A model generated the notes under the pieces. It ran no database searches. It saw only the letters and a list, made by a program, of their open reading frames with translations, and was not told where the DNA came from. Positions 26,317-35,338 of a stretch of DNA of 35,338 nucleotides are shown piece after piece. Position 1 is the first letter of the stretch; each line of letters begins with the position of its first letter. This DNA comes from a virus. The DNA lies in the IMG/VR virus record IMGVR_UViG_3300020312_000687, positions 1 to 35,338 of that record, one strand, 5' to 3'. The translations under genes and the position numbers were made by a program.

Positions 26317-26937
26317 TTAAACCCCCTCGTTCATTTGTTTTTGGAATCTTTGTCCACCTACCTTAGAATCTTTTACTGCCACGGCATCAGTAACTCCCCT
26401 AATAATAGAACTATACAATTTTAATACTCCGTTTGCAACAACCTCTCCTGTCTGTGGAGAAGCAATTCTATAAAATGATTTAGCAGTCATCAATAACTTT
26501 TTAGAATCAGTTGTAATAGATTCTGTAGCAGTCATTTTAATATTACCTTTAGCACCACCCTCACCTACTGCAACTAACTCAATATCAGTTGCTTGCATTC
26601 TAATCTTACCATTAGTGGCTAATAAAATGATATTACCATTCTTAGCATTTAAAAGAAGACTATCTTGTGCTTCTTGATTAGCAGAACCACACTCTACCTG
26701 AAAATTACCAGGACTACTAGAACAAGTCCACCCTGTTCTTTCACCGTCTAAATCAAGAGATAATTGATGTTCACCATCTGGAGTCTCAATCATAACAGAA
26801 GATGTAACATCTCCTTGCTTATGAATCTGTCCAAAGGAGATTGATCCTTGGTTGTTACCATATTTTAATGCAGTGTAATTCTGCTTGGCACTTCCCTCTC
26901 GTTTGTTATTTCTACCTTTGTTACCTTGTCCTGCCAT
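26317..26937 (-). CDS. Baseplate spike/needle-like beta-repeat protein
   Basis: A 206-residue protein with a basic disordered start (MAGQGNKGRNNKREGSAKQ). It is followed by short strands of about 8-10 residues in register: LLLNAKNGNIILLATNGKIRMQATDIELVAVG, GNIKMTATESITTDSKKLLMTAKSF. This spacing resembles the intertwined beta-helix of T4 gp5 C-terminal and VgrG/DUF2345 needles (known for those families). Its neighbour two genes upstream is gp5-like but lacks such a needle in obvious form, so the needle may be encoded as a separate polypeptide here (inference). It lies one base from both neighbours, in the core of the hub operon. No catalytic motif is visible. Confidence 0.6.
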   Translation of the reverse strand: MAGQGNKGRNNKREGSAKQNYTALKYGNNQGSISFGQIHKQGDVTSSVMIETPDGEHQLSLDLDGERTGWTCSSSPGNFQVECGSANQEAQDSLLLNAKNGNIILLATNGKIRMQATDIELVAVGEGGAKGNIKMTATESITTDSKKLLMTAKSFYRIASPQTGEVVANGVLKLYSSIIRGVTDAVAVKDSKVGGQRFQKQMNEGV

Positions 26938-26938
26938 A

Positions 26939-29900
26939 TTAGATTAAATTATCTGGGGTGTTTGGGATATCAAGTCTAGGATCATTACTTGATACATCAG
27001 TTCCTGAACGTTGAATTGCAGATGGATCTGATCTATCCATAGCATCTATGCTATCTTGTAGTGTATCATAGATACGTATCTTTTGTCCAACAGTTTCATA
27101 TAATCCAGCATATTTCAAATCATTTTCATAATATATTGCACCATAATATGGTCTACCATCAACATAACCAGTCTGTTTCAATCCAACTAAATCCGTAACC
27201 TGTAATAATTTATCAGGTGCAACATCTAATGGATCTCTTACAATTTCAAATTGTGGTTTGAAGACAACACCAACACCAGTATCAGATGGCATACGAATTG
27301 TAGGATACTTTGTCCACCCAAGACCAGGATTCTCTATATTAACAGCAATAGGTACTCCATGAGGACCAAATACAGGAGTCAATTTAGCTCCATTAGGAGG
27401 ATCTATGATAATTTGATCACCAGTGCCATCATTAGGAGTATTAGGTTCTTCGGTAGAATAAGGTGGAAATACAATTGGATTATCACCAGGATCGTAATTA
27501 ATTCCTCCATCAGGAATTACCTTTTTCAATTTCAAAGTAACAGGATAACTTACTTCAGGTGGTTCTTCAGGAGTTGGATATGGGCCGCCAGGATCATCAA
27601 CAATTACATCAACAACAACACCCTTTCCTTTTATTTTCTTAGGACAAGGAGGAGGAATCATTATTGCTGAGATTGCTGTAGGATTATCTTTCCATGATTT
27701 TCCTCTCTGTGCTATCTCTTCTTTTGATCCAAATGCTGGAGCAGTTTCGGTCTTGATTGTAATTCCTATCGCAAAACCACTTGGGTTAGCATCAAACGCT
27801 GCTGTACCTCTATAATAATCTTGACTTGGTTTACGGAACAAAGCATCTATAAATCCTATTGGGCCTCCAGACTCTTCAGTATAAACAGTTGGTCTTACTG
27901 AAAGAGTATGCTTACCTTTTTTTACTTTCACTAATTTAGCAGTTCCCTCACCAGTCAAGTCTTGACCATGAGTTCCTTCCACCCCAATATAACTATTTTG
28001 TTGTATTTTCTGACCATCAAGATAAAGAGTTGCTGAATGATCCATCTGAAATTTAATTGCGTACTCACCATCTCTTGGAAAATCAACATTACTCCATTCA
28101 TATGTGACAAGTTCTCCACCACCAAACTTAGGATAATCAGGTGAAACACTACTCTTATTCATAAATGATCCCCAACTTTTAAAAGTATAGTGGAAAAGAG
28201 CAGGCCCTTTATAAGTAACACCACCTCTATCTAAATTTGTATTATGAGGTTCAGGAAGCACATACTTGGCCTTATTACCGTTTATTCCAAAAAATTTTCC
28301 TTCTGTTACAGTTATAATAACATCATCAAAAAGAATCTTTTGATCTTCTATAGGTACATGAGGAATATCCTCCATCTGAAGAACTCTTTCACCTTTAGTT
28401 CTTAACTTAATACCTTCTGGATTTGATCCTGTTGCAAAAGTCATATCCTCCCCAATCTGTGTAGTTCCTGAACCCAAGGTTATGGTATGAGTTTCAGAAC
28501 CCACTTCACCATTTCTAGTCCATTGAATATTCCCCATCCTAATAGCATCTAAAGCAAATCCATCAGCAGCACGTCTATCTCTATAGGATAATGTTAATGT
28601 AACTTGAACATTATCTCCTGTATAATCTATTCTCTGACCATTTGGATTAAATTTAGCTGTTCCTCCAACAACATTATCAATAGTAAAAGCAGCATTACAA
28701 TCCCATCCATTTTTAATAGGATCTTCATCATATTCAATTCTTGTACTACTTATCCATTTAAATCCATTTACAGGATCTTTCATATTAATAACATTAATTT
28801 GATTACTATTAACAGGTACATTAACTGATCTAAAGGTATTACTCGTCAATATCACATCATATATTCTACCATACTCAACTGTTCTTTTAAAATCTTTTGG
28901 TGGGTCATATTCACCACCAAATGGTTTTTCATGATATATTCCTAATGCTTCTATAGATGCAGTAGCACCGTGGTATGTTGCAGTGGTTATTTTAAAATCA
29001 ATATCTTTTGTTCTACCCGATGCTCTTGATACTTGATTTTGCCAATCTTGTGTATTAAATATCTTTTGATCTATAAAGAACTTGGGTGTCTCATAATCTT
29101 TTTTATTTTCAACTTGAACTTCAATATCATGAGTACCCTCTTCTAAATAAACTTTTGTAGATTGTATCTTAGGACATAACTCAGTTGGTGAAGTTAAACC
29201 ACCAATTTCTCTCCCATTAACAAGAAGTTTTCCAGTATCTTCTACTGTACCCTTTATCATATAATTTCCTGCATAAGGAGCATTCATCTTCCAAGAAGTT
29301 TTATATAATGCACCAACTCCATCACTTCCAGGAGTATCTAAAGGTGGAACTGGAGAAAGAGCATATGTATTCGTAAATTCACTCCAAGATTTATGATTAG
29401 CTGGATACCATGATTCACTAGAACCTGGTGTCATAGTTGACCAAATTGGATTCTCAGGACATCCTCCATCACCCGAATCTGGCAATTCTCTTTTTGGTGG
29501 AGGTGGTGGTGGAGATTCAATCGCTAATGCAACAGCAAAAGGATTTTGATTCCAACTCTTCTTCTCAACTTCAGTTCTCAAACTACCTCTAGATCTTATA
29601 TCAATAGCAAGTAACATTGAATTTGCATTCATCCCATACTTACCACCTCGTATTTGCTCCAAGTCAGCAGTTAAAGTATATGTTCCCTCCTTAACTCTCT
29701 TACTATAAACAGTTGTTCCAGTTGATGTTCTCCAGTCACCTCTTACAGAGAAACCATCCTTCTGAATATCAACCTGATCACCAATTCTTAATCTTACATT
29801 ATCATCAACAGCAATAGTAATATCATAGTCAGCAGTCGCAGGGAAAGTAACATTATCCCAAACAATTTTATGAAATCCTGGATAATTTGTATTATGTTCA

Positions 29901-32191
29901 ATAGTAGGATTGAATGGTGTTATACCATATCGATTACTAAAAGAATTGGAACTATCTTTTCTCTGTTGAGGACTTAAATTATTTGTTTTCCATAACTTTC
30001 TAGAAGACTTATCTATGAATGAGAGAGTATCAAATACTTTTAGATCATCACTTGATGATCTATCTACAGGTAATGGTGCATCTAAAGTATATTTTGCCTT
30101 ATTACCTTGAATATTAAAAAATCTACCTTGAGATGCAGTTAGAACTACATCATCAAAAAGAACCTTTTGATCTTCTATAGGTACATGAGGAATATCTTCC
30201 ATTTGAAGAACTCTTTCTCCTTTAGTTCTTAACTTAATACTTGCACTAGCATCACTTCCTAATTGCTGTGTGATATTACCAAGAGTAATCTTATGACTTT
30301 CACTACCACTTCTACCAGATTGTGTCCAAATTGTAGTTCCTATCTTAATTCTTCTTACTGCAACTCCAGCTCTTCTAGGATTATCATTCCATGTTAAATT
30401 TATAGTTACTTCACCATTACCTTCCAATCTTTTACCATCAGCAGAAAATTTAACATTACCACTATCAATTGTAAAAGATGCATTGGTATCTCTACCGTCA
30501 CCATCCCTTAAATTAAGTCTCTTCCTGTTGGCACTAACATTAATAGGATTATTAACAGGATGAAGACCTTCAAATATAATATCTCTATTATTAGAAGGTC
30601 TAGTTTCTGATCTAAAAGTATTGCTTGTTAATATAACATCATATACTCTTCCATACTCAACCTTTCGATTAAAATCTTTACTAACATCTTTATCAGGACC
30701 ATATTCTTTCTCAATATACATATCCAATCCTTCAATAGATGCAGTAGCACCATGATATGATGAAGTATTAAATTTAAAATCTACATCATTTGTTTTTGCA
30801 GTAAACTCATCTGGTTTAACAACTTTCTTTTTACTTACTAAATTTAAAAGATCAAATCTAACTTTATGATTTCCTTTAGTCAAATTCAACATCTTTTTCT
30901 CTGGAGGAGATAATGTAGCTCCTGAAGCACCACCAGCACCTATATTATACTCACTTTGTTTTTCACCATCAACAAATAAAGTTCCCTCATTATCGCATTG
31001 AACTATGAAAGTATAATTACCATCATAAGGAAACTCCACATCCCATTCCATAGAATATAAATCTCCACCACCATCAGAACCAAGTACATTAGACATTGGA
31101 AGAGGTGATATAGCATACTTATTCATGAAGTTATTTTTATCATACTCCCAATATGAACCAGCAAGATAAGTAACATCTGGCATAACAGGTTTACATTCAC
31201 CTTCACAAACACGTTTCCACTCAGGAAAGGTCTTCATTGATGCCTCTACTTGAGTAAGATTTTTACCACTAGCTTGTATATCCCTCCAATATTTCAGTCC
31301 ACTTGGTTCACCCCTTCTTCCAAATAATTTTATATAAAGGTTATCAATTTCACCTTCAGGATTAATCCCTGCTTTTGCACCCCATGCCCAATGGTAAACG
31401 TCATATTTTAAACTAGAAACTTTATCATCAGATGTTATAGTTACTGGAGTATTACTTCTTGGAGTCCAAAAAGGATTTTTAAATTCAGCAAGTTGTTTCT
31501 CATAAGCAGCCATCTCCAAATCAATTGGATCTCCTAATATATTATCAGTATATTTTGTCGGATCCCAAGGCCCTATATCTACACCTTCTTTATTAAACAT
31601 TCTTCCCCAACCTGCCTTCTCTACAGGAGTTTCAGGACATAATTCAATTACTCTTTCTATACCAGGACACTCATCATAATATTTTAATGTGTCTATTGTA
31701 TATCCATCATCAGATAAAACAGATTCAAAAAGAGATCCATCACCAATATCACAACCATTTTTAACTTCTACAATAGGAGGATATTGATATCCAAAACCAC
31801 CTTCAACAATATCAACTGCTAATACAGCACCATCAGTTCCTATAATTGGATTTCCAAGTACACCAACACCTCCACCACCATAAAAATTAGCAACTGTTTC
31901 TTTATTACATGGTGATTCTAATTGCAATCCATCACAACTACCATCAGATGCTGTTTTAGATGGTATTAATTCATCAATATTTAAAGTATTAAGTTGATCA
32001 ATATCTAAGTATAATACTTTATCCCTGTTTTCATATATGAATATAGTTCCTGGATTATTCTTCTCATATCTATTAGCTTCACAAATATCAATAGGTGTAA
32101 CATATCCTCTATCAGTGGATATGTAACCAACTCGTATTTCATTATTGGTAACTGGACCAAAAATATTAAATGTAGGTTTAGTATCTGCCAT
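26939..32191 (-). CDS. PA14-repeat giant virion structural protein
   Basis: A 1750-residue protein with a clear modular build. Residues 120-143 carry a G-x-G-Y motif (AVLAVDIVEGGFGYQYP). Residues ~282-328 (DNLYIKLFGRRGEPSGLKYWRD...FPEW) look like a DUF4214 domain. PA14-like sandwiches follow near 345-450, 750-850, 925-1030 and 1334-1450, each with D-G-x-Y-x-F/I...L-x-V/L-D/N-G. Between them two copies of a ~235-residue unit occur at ~468-705 and ~1062-1315, starting DVDFKF/DIDFKI and ending GNKAKY. PPPPPP occurs near 894-899 and the C-terminus is Pro/Asp-rich. PA14 domains often bind carbohydrate. Together with location beside the hub, this suggests a large tail-tip or baseplate protein that contacts the host envelope. 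An AATAAATA box overlaps the upstream stop. Six acidic-Cys segments near the N-terminus may bind metal. Confidence 0.72.
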   Translation of the reverse strand: MADTKPTFNIFGPVTNNEIRVGYISTDRGYVTPIDICEANRYEKNNPGTIFIYENRDKVLYLDIDQLNTLNIDELIPSKTASDGSCDGLQLESPCNKETVANFYGGGGVGVLGNPIIGTDGAVLAVDIVEGGFGYQYPPIVEVKNGCDIGDGSLFESVLSDDGYTIDTLKYYDECPGIERVIELCPETPVEKAGWGRMFNKEGVDIGPWDPTKYTDNILGDPIDLEMAAYEKQLAEFKNPFWTPRSNTPVTITSDDKVSSLKYDVYHWAWGAKAGINPEGEIDNLYIKLFGRRGEPSGLKYWRDIQASGKNLTQVEASMKTFPEWKRVCEGECKPVMPDVTYLAGSYWEYDKNNFMNKYAISPLPMSNVLGSDGGGDLYSMEWDVEFPYDGNYTFIVQCDNEGTLFVDGEKQSEYNIGAGGASGATLSPPEKKMLNLTKGNHKVRFDLLNLVSKKKVVKPDEFTAKTNDVDFKFNTSSYHGATASIEGLDMYIEKEYGPDKDVSKDFNRKVEYGRVYDVILTSNTFRSETRPSNNRDIIFEGLHPVNNPINVSANRKRLNLRDGDGRDTNASFTIDSGNVKFSADGKRLEGNGEVTINLTWNDNPRRAGVAVRRIKIGTTIWTQSGRSGSESHKITLGNITQQLGSDASASIKLRTKGERVLQMEDIPHVPIEDQKVLFDDVVLTASQGRFFNIQGNKAKYTLDAPLPVDRSSSDDLKVFDTLSFIDKSSRKLWKTNNLSPQQRKDSSNSFSNRYGITPFNPTIEHNTNYPGFHKIVWDNVTFPATADYDITIAVDDNVRLRIGDQVDIQKDGFSVRGDWRTSTGTTVYSKRVKEGTYTLTADLEQIRGGKYGMNANSMLLAIDIRSRGSLRTEVEKKSWNQNPFAVALAIESPPPPPPKRELPDSGDGGCPENPIWSTMTPGSSESWYPANHKSWSEFTNTYALSPVPPLDTPGSDGVGALYKTSWKMNAPYAGNYMIKGTVEDTGKLLVNGREIGGLTSPTELCPKIQSTKVYLEEGTHDIEVQVENKKDYETPKFFIDQKIFNTQDWQNQVSRASGRTKDIDFKITTATYHGATASIEALGIYHEKPFGGEYDPPKDFKRTVEYGRIYDVILTSNTFRSVNVPVNSNQINVINMKDPVNGFKWISSTRIEYDEDPIKNGWDCNAAFTIDNVVGGTAKFNPNGQRIDYTGDNVQVTLTLSYRDRRAADGFALDAIRMGNIQWTRNGEVGSETHTITLGSGTTQIGEDMTFATGSNPEGIKLRTKGERVLQMEDIPHVPIEDQKILFDDVIITVTEGKFFGINGNKAKYVLPEPHNTNLDRGGVTYKGPALFHYTFKSWGSFMNKSSVSPDYPKFGGGELVTYEWSNVDFPRDGEYAIKFQMDHSATLYLDGQKIQQNSYIGVEGTHGQDLTGEGTAKLVKVKKGKHTLSVRPTVYTEESGGPIGFIDALFRKPSQDYYRGTAAFDANPSGFAIGITIKTETAPAFGSKEEIAQRGKSWKDNPTAISAIMIPPPCPKKIKGKGVVVDVIVDDPGGPYPTPEEPPEVSYPVTLKLKKVIPDGGINYDPGDNPIVFPPYSTEEPNTPNDGTGDQIIIDPPNGAKLTPVFGPHGVPIAVNIENPGLGWTKYPTIRMPSDTGVGVVFKPQFEIVRDPLDVAPDKLLQVTDLVGLKQTGYVDGRPYYGAIYYENDLKYAGLYETVGQKIRIYDTLQDSIDAMDRSDPSAIQRSGTDVSSNDPRLDIPNTPDNLI
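28320..28413 (-). repeat. 94-bp near-identical direct repeat inside the PA14 gene, copy 2
   Basis: Four differences in 94 bases from 30147-30240. It encodes the KLRTKGERVLQMEDIPHVP core of the second internal unit of the PA14-repeat protein. Flanking parts of the two units are far more diverged, so this core is either under strong selection or kept alike by gene conversion. Confidence 0.85.
30147..30240 (-). repeat. 94-bp near-identical direct repeat inside the PA14 gene, copy 1
   Basis: First copy in reading order, about 1.83 kb from its partner at 28320-28413. It lies at residues ~651-682 of the PA14-repeat protein, at the end of the first duplicated unit. Confidence 0.85.
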
Positions 32192-32197
32192 AATTAA

Positions 32198-32205
32198 TAT
32201 TTATT
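32198..32205 (-). promoter_or_regulatory. Weak late-promoter-like box before the PA14-repeat gene
   Basis: The minus strand reads AATAAATA, matching the relaxed NATAAATA late motif reported for marine T4-like phages. It overlaps the stop codon of the gp5-like gene and lies only 6 bases from the next ATG. A transcript from it would be leaderless, so it may be a chance AT-rich match. Confidence 0.2.
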
Positions 32206-35173
32206 ACCCAATTCCAAAGGTATCTGTTACATCATCCACCAAACCCTCTGCAGTATCTACTAGATCTTCTGCAGTATTTCTCAATTCAGCTAACTTAGTG
32301 ATATTAGGTTGTCCTTTTTGTGGTTGTACAAAACTTAATGCCTGTTCAGGATCAGGAATAAGTTGATCTACATTAACATTCTTCGCAAGAGCTTCAAGAC
32401 TAGGTAATTGAGTCTCTGCTGCTGCAGCACCACCTCTTACTAATTGATAGAAATCAGAAACTGCAGGATTAGGTGGTAATTCAAAGGGGAACAAATTAGT
32501 TTTCATATTCTCAAAATTCAATGCCTTACTTAAGTTGCCCTGAATACCATTCAATTTACTAAGCAATCCTGATAAATCATTTGGTTTCTTAGCACTTTTT
32601 TCCTTGGGTTTTGGTACATCATTAACTGCAGTAAGAGTGAAACTAGCATCAAATCCACCACCATTAATCTTTAATACATCTCCTGTCTGGTAATTCCCAC
32701 CATTCTTTGCAATCACAATACCATCAGCATCAATAGCACCTGCAACCATATCTAATTTAAAACTACCATTACCTGCAACAGAACTTCCACCTCCTGCCAT
32801 ATGTGGAATGATAGTATCTCCTACTTTATATCCTGTACCTATTGTATGAACAAATATAGTTTGTATTGCTCCTCCACTAACAACCATATTAATTTTCATA
32901 CCAGTACCATCACCATCAGTATCAACATCAGTAGCATTCTGATTACCGTTAGTATAATTTGTTCCCTGACTAATCCAAGTAAAGTGTTGAGCACCACTTC
33001 CATTACCAAAACCAGCAAGTCCACCTGATGATACAGTTATATCAACAAGAGCTCCAGATCCTGGTGAAGTAGTAATGCCTGGTTTAATATTTTTAAAGAA
33101 TGTTATACCAACTCCTTTAGCGGTGAGATAATTACTACCACCTCTAACTTGATCCAACACTTCTTCATCAGTTATATTAACAATCGCACCTGGTTCCAAT
33201 CCTGGAAGTAAATCACTAGCCTTTTGTTGTTCTATACCCATCATAGTTTGCATATCCCCAATAAAATCATTCATATTATTGATAATTTTATTATTAGCAT
33301 CATCAATAATTTTTTTATTTGCATAGATTATTTTAGCAGCAACATCTTCAGCATAGCAAATGGGAACAGTTGGTTTTGTCAATACATCAACAGAAGAATT
33401 GATTGTTAAATCAGCAATACCATCACTATTAGCATTTGATACAATCTGTTCCGAAAACTCTGAAACCGATGGTGGAATTAAAACAGCTTGTCTAACTACA
33501 GGAGGTAAAGATGTGTCTGGTGTTGAAGTAACTAGACCTCTCTTTGCTTCTTTATATTTTATTTTACCCTCTTCAGGTCCAAACTGTGCGATCCATTCTG
33601 GTAGTGGAGGAATCTGTTGAGGTGGAGGTGGAGGTGGCAACAATACTTCCTGTGGTGGCATTGGTATATCTCCTTGTGCTTCACTAGCAGGACTAATCCA
33701 AGGATCTTCTTTGGTTCCATTACCACTAATTACTCCTGGTGGTGGTGTCTTTCCTGTGGATCTTCTAATTGGGAAAGCAACATTACTTTTAACTGAATCA
33801 AGAACACCTATAGCCTCATTAGCAAGATCACTAATCTTAGGTAAAGGAATATTAATATCTAACATATCCATACCAAGTGCTCTTTCCTTCGCCTTATCTA
33901 ATATATTATTAACATTCAATGATTCCTTTAATATAGGGCCAATTGTCTCACTTAGATTGTTACCAATATCAAGATACATTGAATGAGTTGTTTGTCCAGT
34001 CAATTCTTTCATATCAGCAAACATAAATCTCATACTCGATGGCATTGCAGATACAGCACTAGATAATTCTTTATTAGTTGTTTTATTCACAAACTCCATC
34101 ATCTTATCAGTAACAACCTTCATATATTTCGACATCTCTTGAGAAGCACCCTCTATTTCTTTTTCTAAATCAGCCATAGGATTCTTCAAAGAAACCATAT
34201 CAATATATCCACCACCCTGAACTGCTTTTTGATACTTGTCAATTTTATTAGTAATATTATCAATGACAGTTTGCATAGCTTTCATTGAAGATCCAACTGG
34301 ATCATCAGGTTTAGCAACAACTATTTTTTCTCTATACTTATCTTCTCTCTGTACCTGACCAGCATTTAATCTATGAGGAGCATCAGCACTCTCACAAGTA
34401 GCACCTGGTTCTGGTTTCTTTATAGGAGAATTTGCTCTCTTTACCCTATTTCTTAATTCTTGATGTACTTTACTCTTAACAAAAACTTCTTTTGCTTCAC
34501 CAAGTAAACCTAATAGATCCGCTTGAGATTGTGCATTAGTAATATCTTTTAACTGTTCTGCAGTAGCGGCTAAATCTTTCTTTAATCCAAACTGATTTAT
34601 TAAATTTTTCTCATTACCTACAGCTTCTGCAACTTCAACATCTTTTTCTTCAGATGCTGTCTTTGGTCTTGATGTTACTTGATCATACTTTGGAACAACT
34701 TCTTTAGTCCTATATGTTTTTGGTACTTTTCCTTCTGCATATCCACTGGTAGGTGCAAAATTAGAATCTGTTTCACCTATCTTCTGTTTTAATTTTGTAG
34801 TCGCATTATGACCTAAGACACCTGTAATAATAGGTACTTGCTGTTCAGGCCCATCTTGGAAATAACCATATACAAACATCCCCTGACGGAGATTAGGAGT
34901 CATATATGCTCCTGCTTGCCCTCCACCACCAGTAATGGGCATCTCAACCTGAGCCCAAGGAAGTTGATCAGAACTAATACTTTCTTCTTCCTTGTCATGG
35001 ATGCCCATGATTCTTACTTTATATCTTCTTCCCCATCCCTTAGTTGCACCAGGATTCTCTATTTTACCAGGACTTATGTTATCTCTCCACCCAGAATCAT
35101 CGGCAATTTGCCCTTGCCATCTGGACGAATTACCATAAACTTCTGGATTAAATAAACCTGAATCTGCTACCAT
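32204..35173 (-). CDS. 5: gp5-like baseplate hub subunit, no lysozyme domain
   Basis: A 989-residue protein. Residues ~45-122 form the OB-fold hub domain typical of T4 gp5/VgrG-type proteins (GWGRRYKVRIMGIHDKEEESI, LPWAQVEMPITGGGGQAG, PNLRQGMFVYGYFQDGPEQQVPIITGVLGH). I find no T4-lysozyme-like catalytic segment after it, where T4 gp5 carries one. Instead residues ~150-420 are helical and charged, then comes a Pro-rich hinge near 510-535 (PMPPQEVLLPPPPPPQQIPPLP). Repeated G-x-G-Y beta units follow near 740-870 (FVHTIGTGYKVGDTI, VIAKNGGNYQTGDVL). The ATG overlaps the preceding stop by one base (TAATG), with AAGG about 14 bases upstream. It should form the centre of the baseplate that nucleates the spike. 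Gene symbol 5 by analogy with T4. Confidence 0.8.
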   Translation of the reverse strand: MVADSGLFNPEVYGNSSRWQGQIADDSGWRDNISPGKIENPGATKGWGRRYKVRIMGIHDKEEESISSDQLPWAQVEMPITGGGGQAGAYMTPNLRQGMFVYGYFQDGPEQQVPIITGVLGHNATTKLKQKIGETDSNFAPTSGYAEGKVPKTYRTKEVVPKYDQVTSRPKTASEEKDVEVAEAVGNEKNLINQFGLKKDLAATAEQLKDITNAQSQADLLGLLGEAKEVFVKSKVHQELRNRVKRANSPIKKPEPGATCESADAPHRLNAGQVQREDKYREKIVVAKPDDPVGSSMKAMQTVIDNITNKIDKYQKAVQGGGYIDMVSLKNPMADLEKEIEGASQEMSKYMKVVTDKMMEFVNKTTNKELSSAVSAMPSSMRFMFADMKELTGQTTHSMYLDIGNNLSETIGPILKESLNVNNILDKAKERALGMDMLDINIPLPKISDLANEAIGVLDSVKSNVAFPIRRSTGKTPPPGVISGNGTKEDPWISPASEAQGDIPMPPQEVLLPPPPPPQQIPPLPEWIAQFGPEEGKIKYKEAKRGLVTSTPDTSLPPVVRQAVLIPPSVSEFSEQIVSNANSDGIADLTINSSVDVLTKPTVPICYAEDVAAKIIYANKKIIDDANNKIINNMNDFIGDMQTMMGIEQQKASDLLPGLEPGAIVNITDEEVLDQVRGGSNYLTAKGVGITFFKNIKPGITTSPGSGALVDITVSSGGLAGFGNGSGAQHFTWISQGTNYTNGNQNATDVDTDGDGTGMKINMVVSGGAIQTIFVHTIGTGYKVGDTIIPHMAGGGSSVAGNGSFKLDMVAGAIDADGIVIAKNGGNYQTGDVLKINGGGFDASFTLTAVNDVPKPKEKSAKKPNDLSGLLSKLNGIQGNLSKALNFENMKTNLFPFELPPNPAVSDFYQLVRGGAAAAETQLPSLEALAKNVNVDQLIPDPEQALSFVQPQKGQPNITKLAELRNTAEDLVDTAEGLVDDVTDTFGIG

Positions 35174-35338
35174 TAATCGTCGTATACCTTACACTCATCT
35201 GCATCTGGATGATTATCACAATAAATTTCTAGGTGACTATCTTCATGTCGTGTATGATAATCATTTATTTTACCTTCATTCGCATCAACTACATCATCCT
35301 TATGATACTCTTCATAATAAGCATGAGAGTTTTCTAAA
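35173..35338 (-). CDS. Small acidic hypothetical protein (partial, 5' end outside window)
   Basis: The C-terminal 54 residues are visible, from LENSHAYYEEYHKDD to the end CKVYDD. The segment is very acidic and His-rich, with two cysteines in IYCDNHPDADECKVYDD that could bind metal. No family is recognised. The stop codon shares a base with the start of the gp5-like gene, so the two are probably translationally coupled. Real coding is supported by the open frame through the window edge and the exact stop/start overlap. Confidence 0.6.
   Translation of the reverse strand, partial: LENSHAYYEEYHKDDVVDANEGKINDYHTRHEDSHLEIYCDNHPDADECKVYDD

Noticed and set aside
32204-35173. Tail lysozyme activity in the gp5-like protein
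   Set aside because: The region after the OB fold is charged, helical and Pro-rich, and no T4-lysozyme-like catalytic motif could be found by eye.

Overview
The window is a stretch of an AT-rich genome of a T4-like marine myovirus. A cyanophage of Prochlorococcus/Synechococcus type is most likely; a pelagiphage myovirus is the main alternative. Every gene I can support lies on the minus strand, packed head to tail with overlaps or gaps of 1-127 bases. The transcription order is therefore from high to low coordinates. I see no tRNA, IS element, CRISPR array, integrase or reverse transcriptase.

Layout in transcription order. (1) Baseplate hub and tail-tip block, 35338-25343: the end of a small acidic protein, a gp5-like hub protein with an OB fold but no visible lysozyme domain, a 1750-residue PA14-repeat protein, a needle-like beta-repeat protein, a tail-fibre-tip-like protein and a 60-residue ORF. 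(2) Large fibre/baseplate block, 25215-13968: a 1955-residue protein with a pectin-lyase-like N-terminus, an 806-residue Ig/glycine-rich adhesin-like protein, and a 970-residue GIGTxxP-repeat fibre protein with a good T4-type late promoter. (3) Accessory block, 13961-1: three giant paralogous kelch-like proteins, each followed by genes for small modifying enzymes. These are two glycosyltransferases, two DUF6445-like 2OG-oxygenase-fold proteins, a sulfotransferase, a prolyl-hydroxylase-like 2OG-Fe(II) oxygenase and a nucleotidyl (cytidylyl) transferase cut by the window edge.

The most interesting signal is in block 3. The three kelch-like proteins contain 18, 12 and 18 repeats, arranged strictly as groups of six separated by Pro/Thr-rich linkers, so they read as chains of three, two and three six-bladed propellers. 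They share a short N-terminal motif that looks like a common virion-attachment peptide. Interleaving with hydroxylase-, glycosyltransferase- and sulfotransferase-like genes suggests a propeller-plus-modifier cassette system, perhaps a variable and decorated receptor-binding array. That function is inference. A 37-bp repeat between cassettes and a recurrent extended -10 motif (TGNTATAAT) before four modifier genes support modular acquisition and separate expression.
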